Source: Rothia sp. HMSC078H08 | Lineage (GTDB): Bacteria; Actinomycetota; Actinomycetes; Actinomycetales; Micrococcaceae | Direction: 5' to 3' | Assembly (NCBI RefSeq): GCF_001808955.1 | Contig: NZ_KV795243.1 | Coordinates: 11,038-75,037, forward strand | Length of the DNA: 64,000 nt | In this document: positions 17,265 through 25,226 of the stretch, in pieces | Layout of the letters: each line of letters opens with the position of its first letter | Position numbering within the stretch: the first letter of the stretch is position 1 | Position numbers and translations under genes: made by a program | Notes under the pieces: model-generated | The model's database searches: none | What the model saw: the letters and a program-made list of their open reading frames with translations, nothing else | Told to the model about the DNA's origin: nothing

Positions 17265-18764
17265 ATGGCACCTCAGCAGACTGAAAACAACGCGCCCAAA
17301 AACGGCGCACCCGCAGGACACGGCCCGCACGGCGCAAGCGAAGACCCGCAGAACATCTACCTGCTCAAAGAAGCCCCCATCCTCAAGGCGCTCCTCTCCC
17401 TCGGCGTGCCCATGGCACTCGGCCTCGCCATCACCAGCATCTACAACGTGGTGAACTCCTACTTCGTCGGCCACTACGGCGGCACCGAAGACCTCGCCGC
17501 CACCAGCTACGGCGTGCCCGTCTTCGGCGTCATCATGGCGATCGCAGGCCTGTTCGGCCTGGGCTCCTCAACCCTCGCCTCCCGCAAGCTCGGTGAAGGC
17601 CAGCCCGCCCACGAAATTCACCGAGTCACCTCCTTCGCCCTCTACTCGGCGCTCGGTGCCGGTATCGTCGCGGCGGCTATCGGCTTCATTCTCGCCGACC
17701 CGATCACCAGCATCATGGGTGCATCCGGCGGCTCCTACGAACCGACCCGTATCTACGTGCACCTCATGTTCCTCGGCGCGCCCCTCGCTATCGGCATGTT
17801 CACCCTCGAACAGCTCGTCCGATCCGAAGGCTACGCCAAGCAGTCCATGTACGGCATCATCGTCGGCACCGTCGTCACCTGCATCTTCGACGTGCTGTTC
17901 ATTGCCATCATGGGCATGGGCGTCGCCGGTGCCGGTTGGGCAATGCTGCTGGCGAACGGCGCATCCATGCTGTACTACCTGCTGTTCCTGATGCGCAAGA
18001 GCGAGAACTTCTCCGCGAACATCCGCGACTTCTCCCTCGACCCCGCTATCATCAAGCCCGTGGTCGCGGTCGGTGCCGCTGAGCTCATTCAGAGCCTCAA
18101 CCTGATCTTCGCCGCCCTGCTGCTGAACAACCTCGCCGCCTCCTACGGTGACGACACCGTCGCGGCGTTCGGCCTGGCAATGCGCCTGAACATGGTGCCC
18201 GAAATGCTGTGTATGGGCCTGTGCATGGGCGGTATTCCGCTGTATGCCTACGCGTACGGTGCCCGCAACGGTGCCCGCGTGAAGGAGGCGCTGCGCACCG
18301 CAACGATTCTGTCTGTGGCAACTTCCGTGGCGCTCACTATCCCGGTGCTGATTTTCCGCCGCGAACTGCTTGCCGTGGTTGGTGATGAGCGCCTGGTCTC
18401 CACCGGCGAAGAGGTCTTGGTCGCGCTGATGCTTGCCGCCGTGTTCAACGCGGTCAGCATCGTGTTCGTTTCCTGGTTCCAGGCGGCCGGTAAGGGCGGC
18501 CCGGCAATGCTGATGACCCTCGGCATTGCGCTGCTGTTCTTCCCCGCCGTGTACTTCGGCAACATGTGGTTCGGCTTTAAGGGCCTGACCTGGGCGTTCC
18601 CCTTCACTCAGGTGCTTGCCTGCGTGCTGGGTCTGGTGCTGTTCCTCACCACCGGGGGCGCGAAGGTACCCCCGGCTGAGGCTGAGGTTGAGACTGAAGG
18701 TTCTGAGGATTCGGATGCTCAGGCTGCCCAGGTTCCCGCCGCACAGCCCGAGCAGAAGGCGTAG
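17265..18764 (+). CDS. MATE-family multidrug/cation exporter
   Basis: The start at 17265 (MAPQQTENN) is chosen for the ACAGGA site at 17255-17260; an in-frame ATG at 17193 would add 24 unlikely residues. The 499-residue protein has twelve predicted helices in two related halves. Typical MATE stretches are LKALLSLGVPMALGLAITSIYNVV, GLFGLGSSTLASRKLGEG and GMGVAGAGWAMLLANG in the first half and VAAFGLAMRLNMVPEM in the second. Such proteins export cationic drugs or metabolites using a sodium or proton gradient. The C-terminal tail (about 470-499) is acidic and Ala/Glu-rich. A hairpin follows at 18792. Confidence 0.9.
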   Translation: MAPQQTENNAPKNGAPAGHGPHGASEDPQNIYLLKEAPILKALLSLGVPMALGLAITSIYNVVNSYFVGHYGGTEDLAATSYGVPVFGVIMAIAGLFGLGSSTLASRKLGEGQPAHEIHRVTSFALYSALGAGIVAAAIGFILADPITSIMGASGGSYEPTRIYVHLMFLGAPLAIGMFTLEQLVRSEGYAKQSMYGIIVGTVVTCIFDVLFIAIMGMGVAGAGWAMLLANGASMLYYLLFLMRKSENFSANIRDFSLDPAIIKPVVAVGAAELIQSLNLIFAALLLNNLAASYGDDTVAAFGLAMRLNMVPEMLCMGLCMGGIPLYAYAYGARNGARVKEALRTATILSVATSVALTIPVLIFRRELLAVVGDERLVSTGEEVLVALMLAAVFNAVSIVFVSWFQAAGKGGPAMLMTLGIALLFFPAVYFGNMWFGFKGLTWAFPFTQVLACVLGLVLFLTTGGAKVPPAEAEVETEGSEDSDAQAAQVPAAQPEQKA

Positions 18765-18791
18765 TCCTCGGTCTGCGAAAGCATAGTAAAA

Positions 18792-18825
18792 GCCCCGGAC
18801 TCCCACCAAGGGAGCCGGGGCATTT
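18792..18825. terminator. Terminator between MATE gene and nadE
   Basis: Arms 18792-18804 and 18810-18821 form a GC-rich stem with a bulged A. The T run is weak. It lies between convergent genes. Confidence 0.6.
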
Positions 18826-18878
18826 ACGTTAGTTCTATGGCGGTTAAAGCGCTAGTGTTTCGGCGCTAGTTCTTCCAC

Positions 18879-19712
18879 CTAGTTCTTCCACCAGGAATCA
18901 AAAATCGTCACCGGAGTAGTGCGCTTATGGCGGCTACGCAGGTAAATCTGCTCCAGCTTCGCAGCTGCCGCCTCGTCGATTTCCTTACCCTCCAGGTAGT
19001 CGTCAATCTGCGGGTAGGTCAGACCCAGCTCATCCTCATCGGTACGGCCGGGCACGCCGTCCAGCAGGTCAGCAGTCGGCGGCTTAGCCCACAGACGCTC
19101 AGACGCACCCAAAACACGCAGCAACAGCTGGTTCTGGCGCTTATTCAGACCAGCCAGCGGCAGCAGATCCGCGCCGCCGTCACCGAACTTCGTGAAGAAG
19201 CCGGTAATGGACTCCGCCGCGTGGTCGGTGCCGACCACCAGGTAGCCGGGGCCGCCAGCAATCGCGTACTGGGCGATCATGCGGGCGCGCGCCTTCACAT
19301 TACCCTTGTTGAAGTCGCTGATCTGCTCGCCGGTCGCCTCAGTGTAGGCGCTGTCGAAACCGTCCACGGCTTCGGCAATGTTGAAGGTCAGGGAGCGGGT
19401 GGGCTGGATGAAACGCAGCGCCTCCTGCGCGTCCTCTTCGTCGTGCTGCACACGGTAGGGCAGGCGCACCGCCACAAACTCGGTGGTGCGGCCGCGCTCG
19501 TTGAGGCGGTCCACCGCCAGCTGGCAGAGGCGGCCCGCCAGGGTGGAGTCGATGCCGCCGCTGATGCCCAGTACCAGGCCGCGGCTTCCGGTGGCTTCCA
19601 GGTAGTCGCAGATGAACTGGATGCGGCGCTCCACTTCTTCGCGTGCCTGCTCTTCGGTCATGTTGGGCTTGACGCCCATTTCACGGATGATCTGTGCCTG
19701 TAATTCACGCAT
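18879..19712 (-). CDS. nadE: Ammonia-dependent NAD+ synthetase NadE
   Basis: NadE adenylates nicotinate adenine dinucleotide and amidates it to NAD+. The 277-residue protein has the P-loop of N-type ATP pyrophosphatases in LGISGGIDSTLAGR (near 49), VGTDHAAESITGFFTKFGDGGADLLPLAGLNKRQ (160-190) and the C-terminal KRTTPVTIFD. Its length fits the short, ammonia-using form without a glutaminase domain. The first residues, MRELQAQ, and the DNA around the start recur at the small frame ending at 20621, showing a local duplication of the 5' end. Confidence 0.95.
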   Translation of the reverse strand: MRELQAQIIREMGVKPNMTEEQAREEVERRIQFICDYLEATGSRGLVLGISGGIDSTLAGRLCQLAVDRLNERGRTTEFVAVRLPYRVQHDEEDAQEALRFIQPTRSLTFNIAEAVDGFDSAYTEATGEQISDFNKGNVKARARMIAQYAIAGGPGYLVVGTDHAAESITGFFTKFGDGGADLLPLAGLNKRQNQLLLRVLGASERLWAKPPTADLLDGVPGRTDEDELGLTYPQIDDYLEGKEIDEAAAAKLEQIYLRSRHKRTTPVTIFDSWWKN

Positions 19713-19840
19713 GACTTAAGTGTACGCTCCACCTTATAGCCTGTGCGGTGAACCGCCGAGGGAAGCAAGGTAGTGTTCCACACGGTGCGTTCAGACCCGC
19801 CCGCGCTAACTAGCCCGCCTCGGGCAGAGGTGAGGCAAGC

Positions 19841-19883
19841 AAATACCCCCGGCAGATGCGTACGGCATCCACCGGGGGTATTT
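19841..19883. terminator. Long hairpin terminator upstream of nadE
   Basis: Arms 19841-19852 and 19872-19883 form a perfect 12-bp stem with A/T-rich ends, and the loop itself can pair (GATGC/GCATC). On the minus strand it ends the small-gene islet before nadE. Its right half recurs at 20594-20606. Confidence 0.7.
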
Positions 19884-19950
19884 AGCTAGAATGAGAATGG
19901 CGTCAAAAAATAAATTACATCCCTAATAGTATTAAATCATTTTAGGTGTA

Positions 19951-20256
19951 TTAATTTTTTCGACGATCTTCCTTGCGGGAGATTTTTTCGATTGACGCCT
20001 CTATATTATTTTTTTTATAGTTAAGCCACCAAAGGCTAAACATCCCGCTAATAGTATTTTTGCCAATATCGACAATACTTGGAAGTCCTTGGTCTTTGAG
20101 GGATTTTTCAATCTCTTCATGTGAATAACCCTGTTCTTTCATGATTTCAACAAGGCTACTAGCTTCGGCGTGAGGCCCAGAAATCATTGGGTGGTGATCA
20201 ATCTTGTTCTGTATGTCAACAAGCTCGTCGTAGAGGGCTTCTTTATTTTTTGCCAT
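19951..20256 (-). CDS. Small charged protein of unknown function, AT-rich islet
   Basis: The start at 20256 (MAKNKEALYDEL) lies five bases after the stop of the 38-residue frame, suggesting translational coupling; a start at 20280 would overlap that frame. The 101-residue protein is helical and charged, with one weakly hydrophobic stretch (ISGMFSLWWLNY) and a very basic end. The middle, MKEQGYSHEEIEKSLKDQGLP, resembles a short helical motif seen in many unrelated proteins. An accessory or immunity-type role with the upstream small peptide is possible but unproven. Confidence 0.55.
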   Translation of the reverse strand: MAKNKEALYDELVDIQNKIDHHPMISGPHAEASSLVEIMKEQGYSHEEIEKSLKDQGLPSIVDIGKNTISGMFSLWWLNYKKNNIEASIEKISRKEDRRKN

Positions 20257-20261
20257 GAGTA

Positions 20262-20378
20262 TCAACGCCCCATAATGCATCGAAGGCCTGCGTAGCCAAC
20301 ACCTGCCAGAATTGCCTCGGGAGATCCAGTAACCAAGGGCAAGATGCCCCAGTGAAGATTGGAAAAAATATTAGACAT
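20262..20378 (-). CDS. 38-residue hydrophobic small protein with strong ribosome site
   Basis: An ideal AGGAGG (minus strand, 20384-20389) precedes the ATG at 20378 by five bases. The peptide begins MSNIFSNLHWGILPLVTG and continues with a Gly-rich GVGYAGLRCIMGR end, with one Cys. A GxGxxG-type pattern in a short hydrophobic peptide is compatible with a membrane-active peptide, bacteriocin or toxin, but no family is recognised. It is followed directly by the 101-residue gene. Confidence 0.5.
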   Translation of the reverse strand: MSNIFSNLHWGILPLVTGSPEAILAGVGYAGLRCIMGR

Positions 20379-20593
20379 AATTTCCTCCTAATAATAAGTT
20401 GAAAAATTAACCATGTGTTGTGGTTCATAGAGTAGCAGATTTTGGGTGAGTTAAACCAGGAAAACACTGTTGAAAATATCACATATTTGCACTGTATTGA
20501 AATATGTTTGATTTTGTGCTTTTCTATGGTTTTCATAAAATATTTTTATAAAAATTTCTTGGGTTTATGTGGGTTTAAGGGCTTGTGGTGTTT

Positions 20594-20606
20594 ACCGGGG
20601 GTATTT
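20594..20606. repeat. Right-half copy of the 19841 hairpin
   Basis: ACCGGGGGTATTT here equals 19871-19883. The two copies bracket the AT-rich small-gene islet. No matching left arm is present here. Confidence 0.5.
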
Positions 20607-20620
20607 CTTTCGAAGGAATA

Positions 20621-20761
20621 TCAGCGGCTTAGATGTTCAAAGACGCTCTCATAGCGGTCAACGAAGTCCGCCGCCGCGTTCAGAAGCTCCTCCTGATTGG
20701 GGGCATCCTGGATAGCTGACAGCGTCTCATCCTCGCCGTTCTGAACCTGTAACTCACGCAT
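20621..20761 (-). CDS. 46-residue frame whose start region duplicates that of nadE
   Basis: The frame begins MRELQVQNGEDE, and the DNA at 20745-20775 around the ATG closely resembles the nadE start region at 19696-19726. After seven residues it diverges into an acidic, helical sequence (NQEELLNAAADFVDRYES) ending at TGA. It may be a short real gene using a duplicated nadE translation start, or a remnant of recombination. It lies on the minus strand between the first subtilase and the islet. Confidence 0.4.
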   Translation of the reverse strand: MRELQVQNGEDETLSAIQDAPNQEELLNAAADFVDRYESVFEHLSR

Positions 20762-20800
20762 AAGTTAAGTCTACGCCGCAGACATAACAGCCCACAGAAA

Positions 20801-20840
20801 GGGCCGTGCCGGGGCAGAAAACTCCACCCCGACACGGCCC
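20801..20840 (-). terminator. Terminator of the first subtilase gene
   Basis: Arms 20801-20814 and 20827-20840 pair over 14 bp with one wobble, directly downstream of the minus-strand subtilase. On the minus strand TTTCTGTGGG follows. Confidence 0.7.
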
Positions 20841-20856
20841 TCACATCCGCATCCGA

Positions 20857-23800
20857 CTAGCGGTTATTCAGCACACGCACGTTATAGCGGTGCAAGAACG
20901 CCGCCATCGCGCCACGCTCAATCGGCTGAACCGGACGGAACGAACCATCAGCCCAACCCGTCGTAATACGCTGCTCAGCCAACCATGAAATCTCACGGTA
21001 GAACTGGCTACCGGACGACACGTCACTAAACGGCGACACCACCGGAGCAGAATACGCCGGCGAACCCGCAAAACGGTAGAAGAACGCCGCCATAGCGTCA
21101 CGGTTCACCGCAGCATTCGGACGGAACGTACCATCCGACCAACCGGTCGTAATACCGCGGGCACGCATCCACTCAATCTCCTTGTAGAACGGGTGGTCAC
21201 GCGGCACATCCTTGAAGCTCGGGGTGCTCGGCGCGGTGAACTGCGGCGAACCCGCCATGCGGTAGAAGAACGCCGCCATCGCGCCGCGCTCCACCGAACC
21301 GTTCGGGCGGAACGTGCCATCCGGGTAGCCGGTCGTAATACGACGCTGAGCCAGCCAGTTAATGTCGTTCACGAACGGGTAATCCGCCGGAACATCCTTG
21401 AAATGCGCACTCTCGGCGGGAGCCTCGGAAGACGACGACACGCGCAGAACCTGCGCACGCTCACCGGCCGCACCGTTCACGCCCGACAGGTCGCCGGTCG
21501 CGTTGTGCATGTGCAGGAACAGTGCAGAGCCCTTCGCCTCACCGCTGCGGTGCGCCACCAGGTTCGTGCCCGGTGCGTCCACGAACAGGTTCGGAACGCC
21601 CGCCGAATCGCCGCTGAACCACAGCGCCGGGGTGGCGTAGTTGAACGACACCGACTCGGTCGTATCCACCACGGTCGTGGCGGAGAACGCGCTCGCGGTG
21701 GTCACCGAGTACGAAATCTCGGTCGACTCAGCCTCGGGGTCCAGGCCCAGAACGCTCAGCGGAACAGTCATCACCAGGGTGTTCGAATCCATGATGTTGG
21801 TGTCCGTATCACCCCAGGCGCCGTTCAGCGGGTACAGGGCGTTGGCGATTGCGTGCCACTTACCGTCCAAGCCGCGCTGCGAAACCTTCACGAGCGGGTA
21901 GTCCAGGCCCTTCTCGCGCACCGTCTGCAGGCGGTAATCGGTCGTGCCATCCTTATCGGTGTCGATGAAGACGTAGTAGGTGCCGCGCGGGGTCACCTCC
22001 GACCAGTTACCCCAGGTCGAAATACCGAAGGACAGCTGCGCCTGCGAGGTGTCCTGACCGGCAGCCTTCAGCGCCGCCACGTTCGAGGTGGCACCCACGT
22101 ACTGCAGGTCCATGCGGGAATCCGAACCCACACCCAGCTTCGCGGTCGGGATGCGCGGGCTCGAAGCGCCCAGCTCGAAGGCACCCAGCAGGGAGCGGTA
22201 ACCGCCCTGATTCACGGCGGTGCCCTCAACGGACAGGCGCTGCTCCAACGCACCGGCGCCGTTCGAATCGAAGTGGATATCCGCACCGGCCACGCGCAGC
22301 GCGCTCACCGGCTTCGGGGCCACGTGCAGGGGCATACGCAGGGTCTTCACCGCGGCCGAGGAATCAGCATCGGTCAGGATCAGGCGGCCCGAGGCGCTCG
22401 CAATGTACTGGCGGGCACCCGAAATGGTCACCATGCCGGTCGAGTAGTTCAGCGAATCCTGGGTCGGGTACATCGAGGGGTCGATGGTCTTCTCAAGCTT
22501 CGACGGGTCGATGCGCACCGTCACGGTGAACGTGGCGGTCTGGCCGGCACCCACAGACACCGACTGCGGGTAGGAGAACTCCACACCCGGGATGCTCGTG
22601 CTGCCGTCGTAAGATACGGCGTAGGTGTGCGCCACCGAATCGGTGTTCTCAACGCTCACACGGTGCTGCAGGGTCTGCACGCCGGCGTTCGGGGTGTACT
22701 CAACCACGCCGAAGGTATCCGAAACCTGCTCGGGGCGGGCGGCGTTGAACAGCATCACGCGGTCGGCCACCGCCGCACGCGTGTTGATGCGGCCGGTACC
22801 CACACGGTCCACCGCGTAGGGGTTGCCCCAGGCATCCTGCATGCGGTGGTCGGCGGTGTTCATGATGGCGGTCTTAATCATGCGCGGGCCGTACTCCGGG
22901 TGCGCCTGCATAATCAGCGCCGCAACACCCGCCACGAACGGCGTGGACATGGACGTACCGGTCTTTACGGTTGCCTCGGTACCGCCGCCAACCAGGATCG
23001 AGGAAATGTTCGTGCCCGGTGCCGCAACGTCCGGCTTCGTGATGCCGTGCGAGCCGTGCATACCGCGCGCGGTCGAGGTGTTCGCCTGATCCAGCTTGCC
23101 GTTCTGCACGCGAATCGACTCGCGCAGGTTCTCGCCGAGCTGCAGGGTCAGGTTGCCCGAATCAATCTGGGAGGAGAGGCGCTCCACCTGGCTCTTGGCC
23201 AGACGCACGCCCGGAATAGCGGAGTTGCCGCCGATGGCGGTGTCGCCCACCTCCGTGTCGGAGGCGATGACCACGCCGGTCGCGCCGGCAGCCTGCAGGT
23301 TATCGAAGCGCACGCGCGAACCGCAGGGGGCGGTGCCGTCGGCCTCAGCCCAGTCGATGAGGGCCCACTTGCCCTTCAGCGCCGCGGCCTCCTCCTCGGT
23401 GAAGGCCTCGCACGCGTAGCGGTTGCGGGTTGCGGCACGCACCACGGTGCCGCGCAGCTGCTCCTCGGTCGCCTTCGAGTAGTCGAAGCTCACCGAGTAG
23501 TCGCCGTAGGTGTCCGCCTCGTTCGCGGGGGAGAGAATCTTCACGCGATCCGCCATCTGGGTCGAACCAATCGAGTTCGCCACGGTCAGGCTGTAGGCGC
23601 TGGTGCCGGGGCCGCCCGAGTTGGAGTAGGTGTCACCCACGGCGTTGTAGTTGTTGGCGTTACCCGCCGCAACCACGGAGAGGATGCCCTCGCGGTAGAG
23701 GGAACCGACCGCGTAGTTCACGGTCTCGTCGAACACGCCGAACTCGTTGCCCAGCGACAGGTTCGCGATGTCGGCGCGGTCGGAGAAGTCGCCGTCATCG

Positions 23801-24894
23801 TTGGGATCGAGCACGCGGTCAAGGCCCAGGGGGACAAACGCGGTGGTGCCCTTACAACCGAAGATGCGCAGGCCAATCAGCTGAGCCTCCGGTGCGGAGC
23901 CCGGGCCGATCTTCATGTCCTTGAGCTGCTCCTCGGTGAGCTTGGAGTAGTCGCCGCGGAAGGTCGAGCCATCCGCGTTCACGCCGTAGCCCGCCGCGGT
24001 ACCGGCCACATGGCTACCGTGGCCGCCGCAGTCCAGCGGGTTCGCGTCCGGGTGGGGAGTGGAAGTCTCCTTCTTAGCGGAGTTGTAGTCGTCACCGACC
24101 AGGTCGTAGCCGCCCAGGAACTTCTTCGGGTCGTAGGTGCCCTCGGGAATCGTGTCGGAGGCTTTTGCCTTCTCGTAGGCCTCCTTAGTGCCGGGGCCGC
24201 CCAAATCGGCGTGAGTGTAGTCGATGCCGGTATCGAGCACCACAATCTTCACGCCCTTACCGGTGTAGCCGGTGGAGGCGGTGTTCTGCGCGTGCTGCTG
24301 AGCCCACACGGAGAGCGTGTCGGTATCGAGCACGGAACCGGTGTTCTGCGGCGCCATGTCCTCAATGATGCTGATGCGCTCAACATCGGAACGGTTCGCC
24401 AACGCACGAATCTGCTCGACGTTACCGTAGAGCGCCACGCCGCGCATCGTGTTGTGGGTGGTGTACAGGACCTGCGCGCCGGACTCCTTCGCGGCGGAGG
24501 CGCCCTGCTGCTGCACGCTGGCACGAATCGCCTGCACCTGCGCCTGCGCGTTCACGGGTGCCTGCGCGCGGGAGCGGACCGCATCCGGCTGGGTCTGCGC
24601 GTATGCGCCCTGACCCTTGAAGCGCACGAACACGGCGCGTTCGCCGGTTGCGCCGTCCAGGCTGGGGGAGAGCACCTCGGCCGGGTTCGGCGTCTCGGCG
24701 GATGCGCTACGCGGCGCATCCACGTCGCCGCGCACCACGCCGGGTGCGGCGTACGCCTGGGTTCCGTAGGGTAGGGAAGTCAGCCCGAGGGTCAGGCCCA
24801 GCACTAGGGCGCCGCAGCCGCGGGCTACGCGCCGAAGTCCTCGCGGTGGCCGCGAACCCTTCGGAGCGGGGGTAGCTTCAGGGAGAATAGCCAC
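20857..24894 (-). CDS. Secreted S8 subtilisin-like protease with PA insert and three SLH repeats (copy 1)
   Basis: The 1345-residue protein starts at GTG 24894 with AAGGAG six bases upstream. In order: a long signal peptide ending near AYAAP (about 50), an I9-type propeptide (about 85-190), and the S8 domain with Asp in VVLDTGIDYTHADLGG (near 221), His in GGHGSHVAGTAAGYG (near 293) and Ser in GTSMSTPFVAG (near 648). A PA-type insert lies between His and Ser. An Fn3-like/beta region follows (about 700-1150), then three SLH repeats (about 1160-1345) with RITTGYPDGTFRP-type motifs. The enzyme should be attached to the cell wall by its SLH end. It belongs to a tandem family of three. Related R. 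mucilaginosa subtilases have been described as gluten-degrading (from memory). Confidence 0.93.
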   Translation of the reverse strand: MAILPEATPAPKGSRPPRGLRRVARGCGALVLGLTLGLTSLPYGTQAYAAPGVVRGDVDAPRSASAETPNPAEVLSPSLDGATGERAVFVRFKGQGAYAQTQPDAVRSRAQAPVNAQAQVQAIRASVQQQGASAAKESGAQVLYTTHNTMRGVALYGNVEQIRALANRSDVERISIIEDMAPQNTGSVLDTDTLSVWAQQHAQNTASTGYTGKGVKIVVLDTGIDYTHADLGGPGTKEAYEKAKASDTIPEGTYDPKKFLGGYDLVGDDYNSAKKETSTPHPDANPLDCGGHGSHVAGTAAGYGVNADGSTFRGDYSKLTEEQLKDMKIGPGSAPEAQLIGLRIFGCKGTTAFVPLGLDRVLDPNDDGDFSDRADIANLSLGNEFGVFDETVNYAVGSLYREGILSVVAAGNANNYNAVGDTYSNSGGPGTSAYSLTVANSIGSTQMADRVKILSPANEADTYGDYSVSFDYSKATEEQLRGTVVRAATRNRYACEAFTEEEAAALKGKWALIDWAEADGTAPCGSRVRFDNLQAAGATGVVIASDTEVGDTAIGGNSAIPGVRLAKSQVERLSSQIDSGNLTLQLGENLRESIRVQNGKLDQANTSTARGMHGSHGITKPDVAAPGTNISSILVGGGTEATVKTGTSMSTPFVAGVAALIMQAHPEYGPRMIKTAIMNTADHRMQDAWGNPYAVDRVGTGRINTRAAVADRVMLFNAARPEQVSDTFGVVEYTPNAGVQTLQHRVSVENTDSVAHTYAVSYDGSTSIPGVEFSYPQSVSVGAGQTATFTVTVRIDPSKLEKTIDPSMYPTQDSLNYSTGMVTISGARQYIASASGRLILTDADSSAAVKTLRMPLHVAPKPVSALRVAGADIHFDSNGAGALEQRLSVEGTAVNQGGYRSLLGAFELGASSPRIPTAKLGVGSDSRMDLQYVGATSNVAALKAAGQDTSQAQLSFGISTWGNWSEVTPRGTYYVFIDTDKDGTTDYRLQTVREKGLDYPLVKVSQRGLDGKWHAIANALYPLNGAWGDTDTNIMDSNTLVMTVPLSVLGLDPEAESTEISYSVTTASAFSATTVVDTTESVSFNYATPALWFSGDSAGVPNLFVDAPGTNLVAHRSGEAKGSALFLHMHNATGDLSGVNGAAGERAQVLRVSSSSEAPAESAHFKDVPADYPFVNDINWLAQRRITTGYPDGTFRPNGSVERGAMAAFFYRMAGSPQFTAPSTPSFKDVPRDHPFYKEIEWMRARGITTGWSDGTFRPNAAVNRDAMAAFFYRFAGSPAYSAPVVSPFSDVSSGSQFYREISWLAEQRITTGWADGSFRPVQPIERGAMAAFLHRYNVRVLNNR

Positions 24895-25226
24895 TGAATG
24901 CTCCTTGATTCTCTTGTAATGGTGTGTTTCTAGGGGTCTTCAGCCCGTACTTCAACGACGGGGTTCAAGCGGGCGCTGAAAGAACCCTCACCATTGTCTC
25001 AAGGAGAGGGGTGTTTAACCTAGTCAGACTCGTGAAACACCGCGGTGCGGAACGTAACAACGGCGAGGGGGCCGTACCGGGCAGCATTGCTGCGCGCGGT
25101 ACGACCCCCCCTCGCCCATGACCAGAATTAGCCGCTGACCGGGACCAGCCGTGACTCACCGGCACCTCAGCCGGGGCGGCACCCCTGCCTACGCGGTGGG
25201 CCGGTCAGCAGGTCAGCCGGGCCTCA
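24895..25226. other. Intergenic region between subtilase copies 1 and 2
   Basis: This 332-base region holds the upstream region of copy 1 on the right of 24895 and the terminator-like hairpin of copy 2 at 25063-25115. No gene is supported. Confidence 0.6.
25063..25115 (-). terminator. Long inverted repeat downstream of subtilase copy 2
   Basis: Arms 25063-25079 and 25097-25115 pair over about 16 bp with small mismatches, with an inner GCAGCATTGCTGC dyad. It is the likely transcription end of the gene at 25227, though the T run is poor. Confidence 0.5.

Noticed and set aside
20860..21405. Regular repeats in the subtilase 3' ends considered as a CRISPR-like array
   Set aside because: The repeats are about 180 bases, in frame and encode SLH modules; there are no short spacers. 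I see no CRISPR array anywhere in the window.
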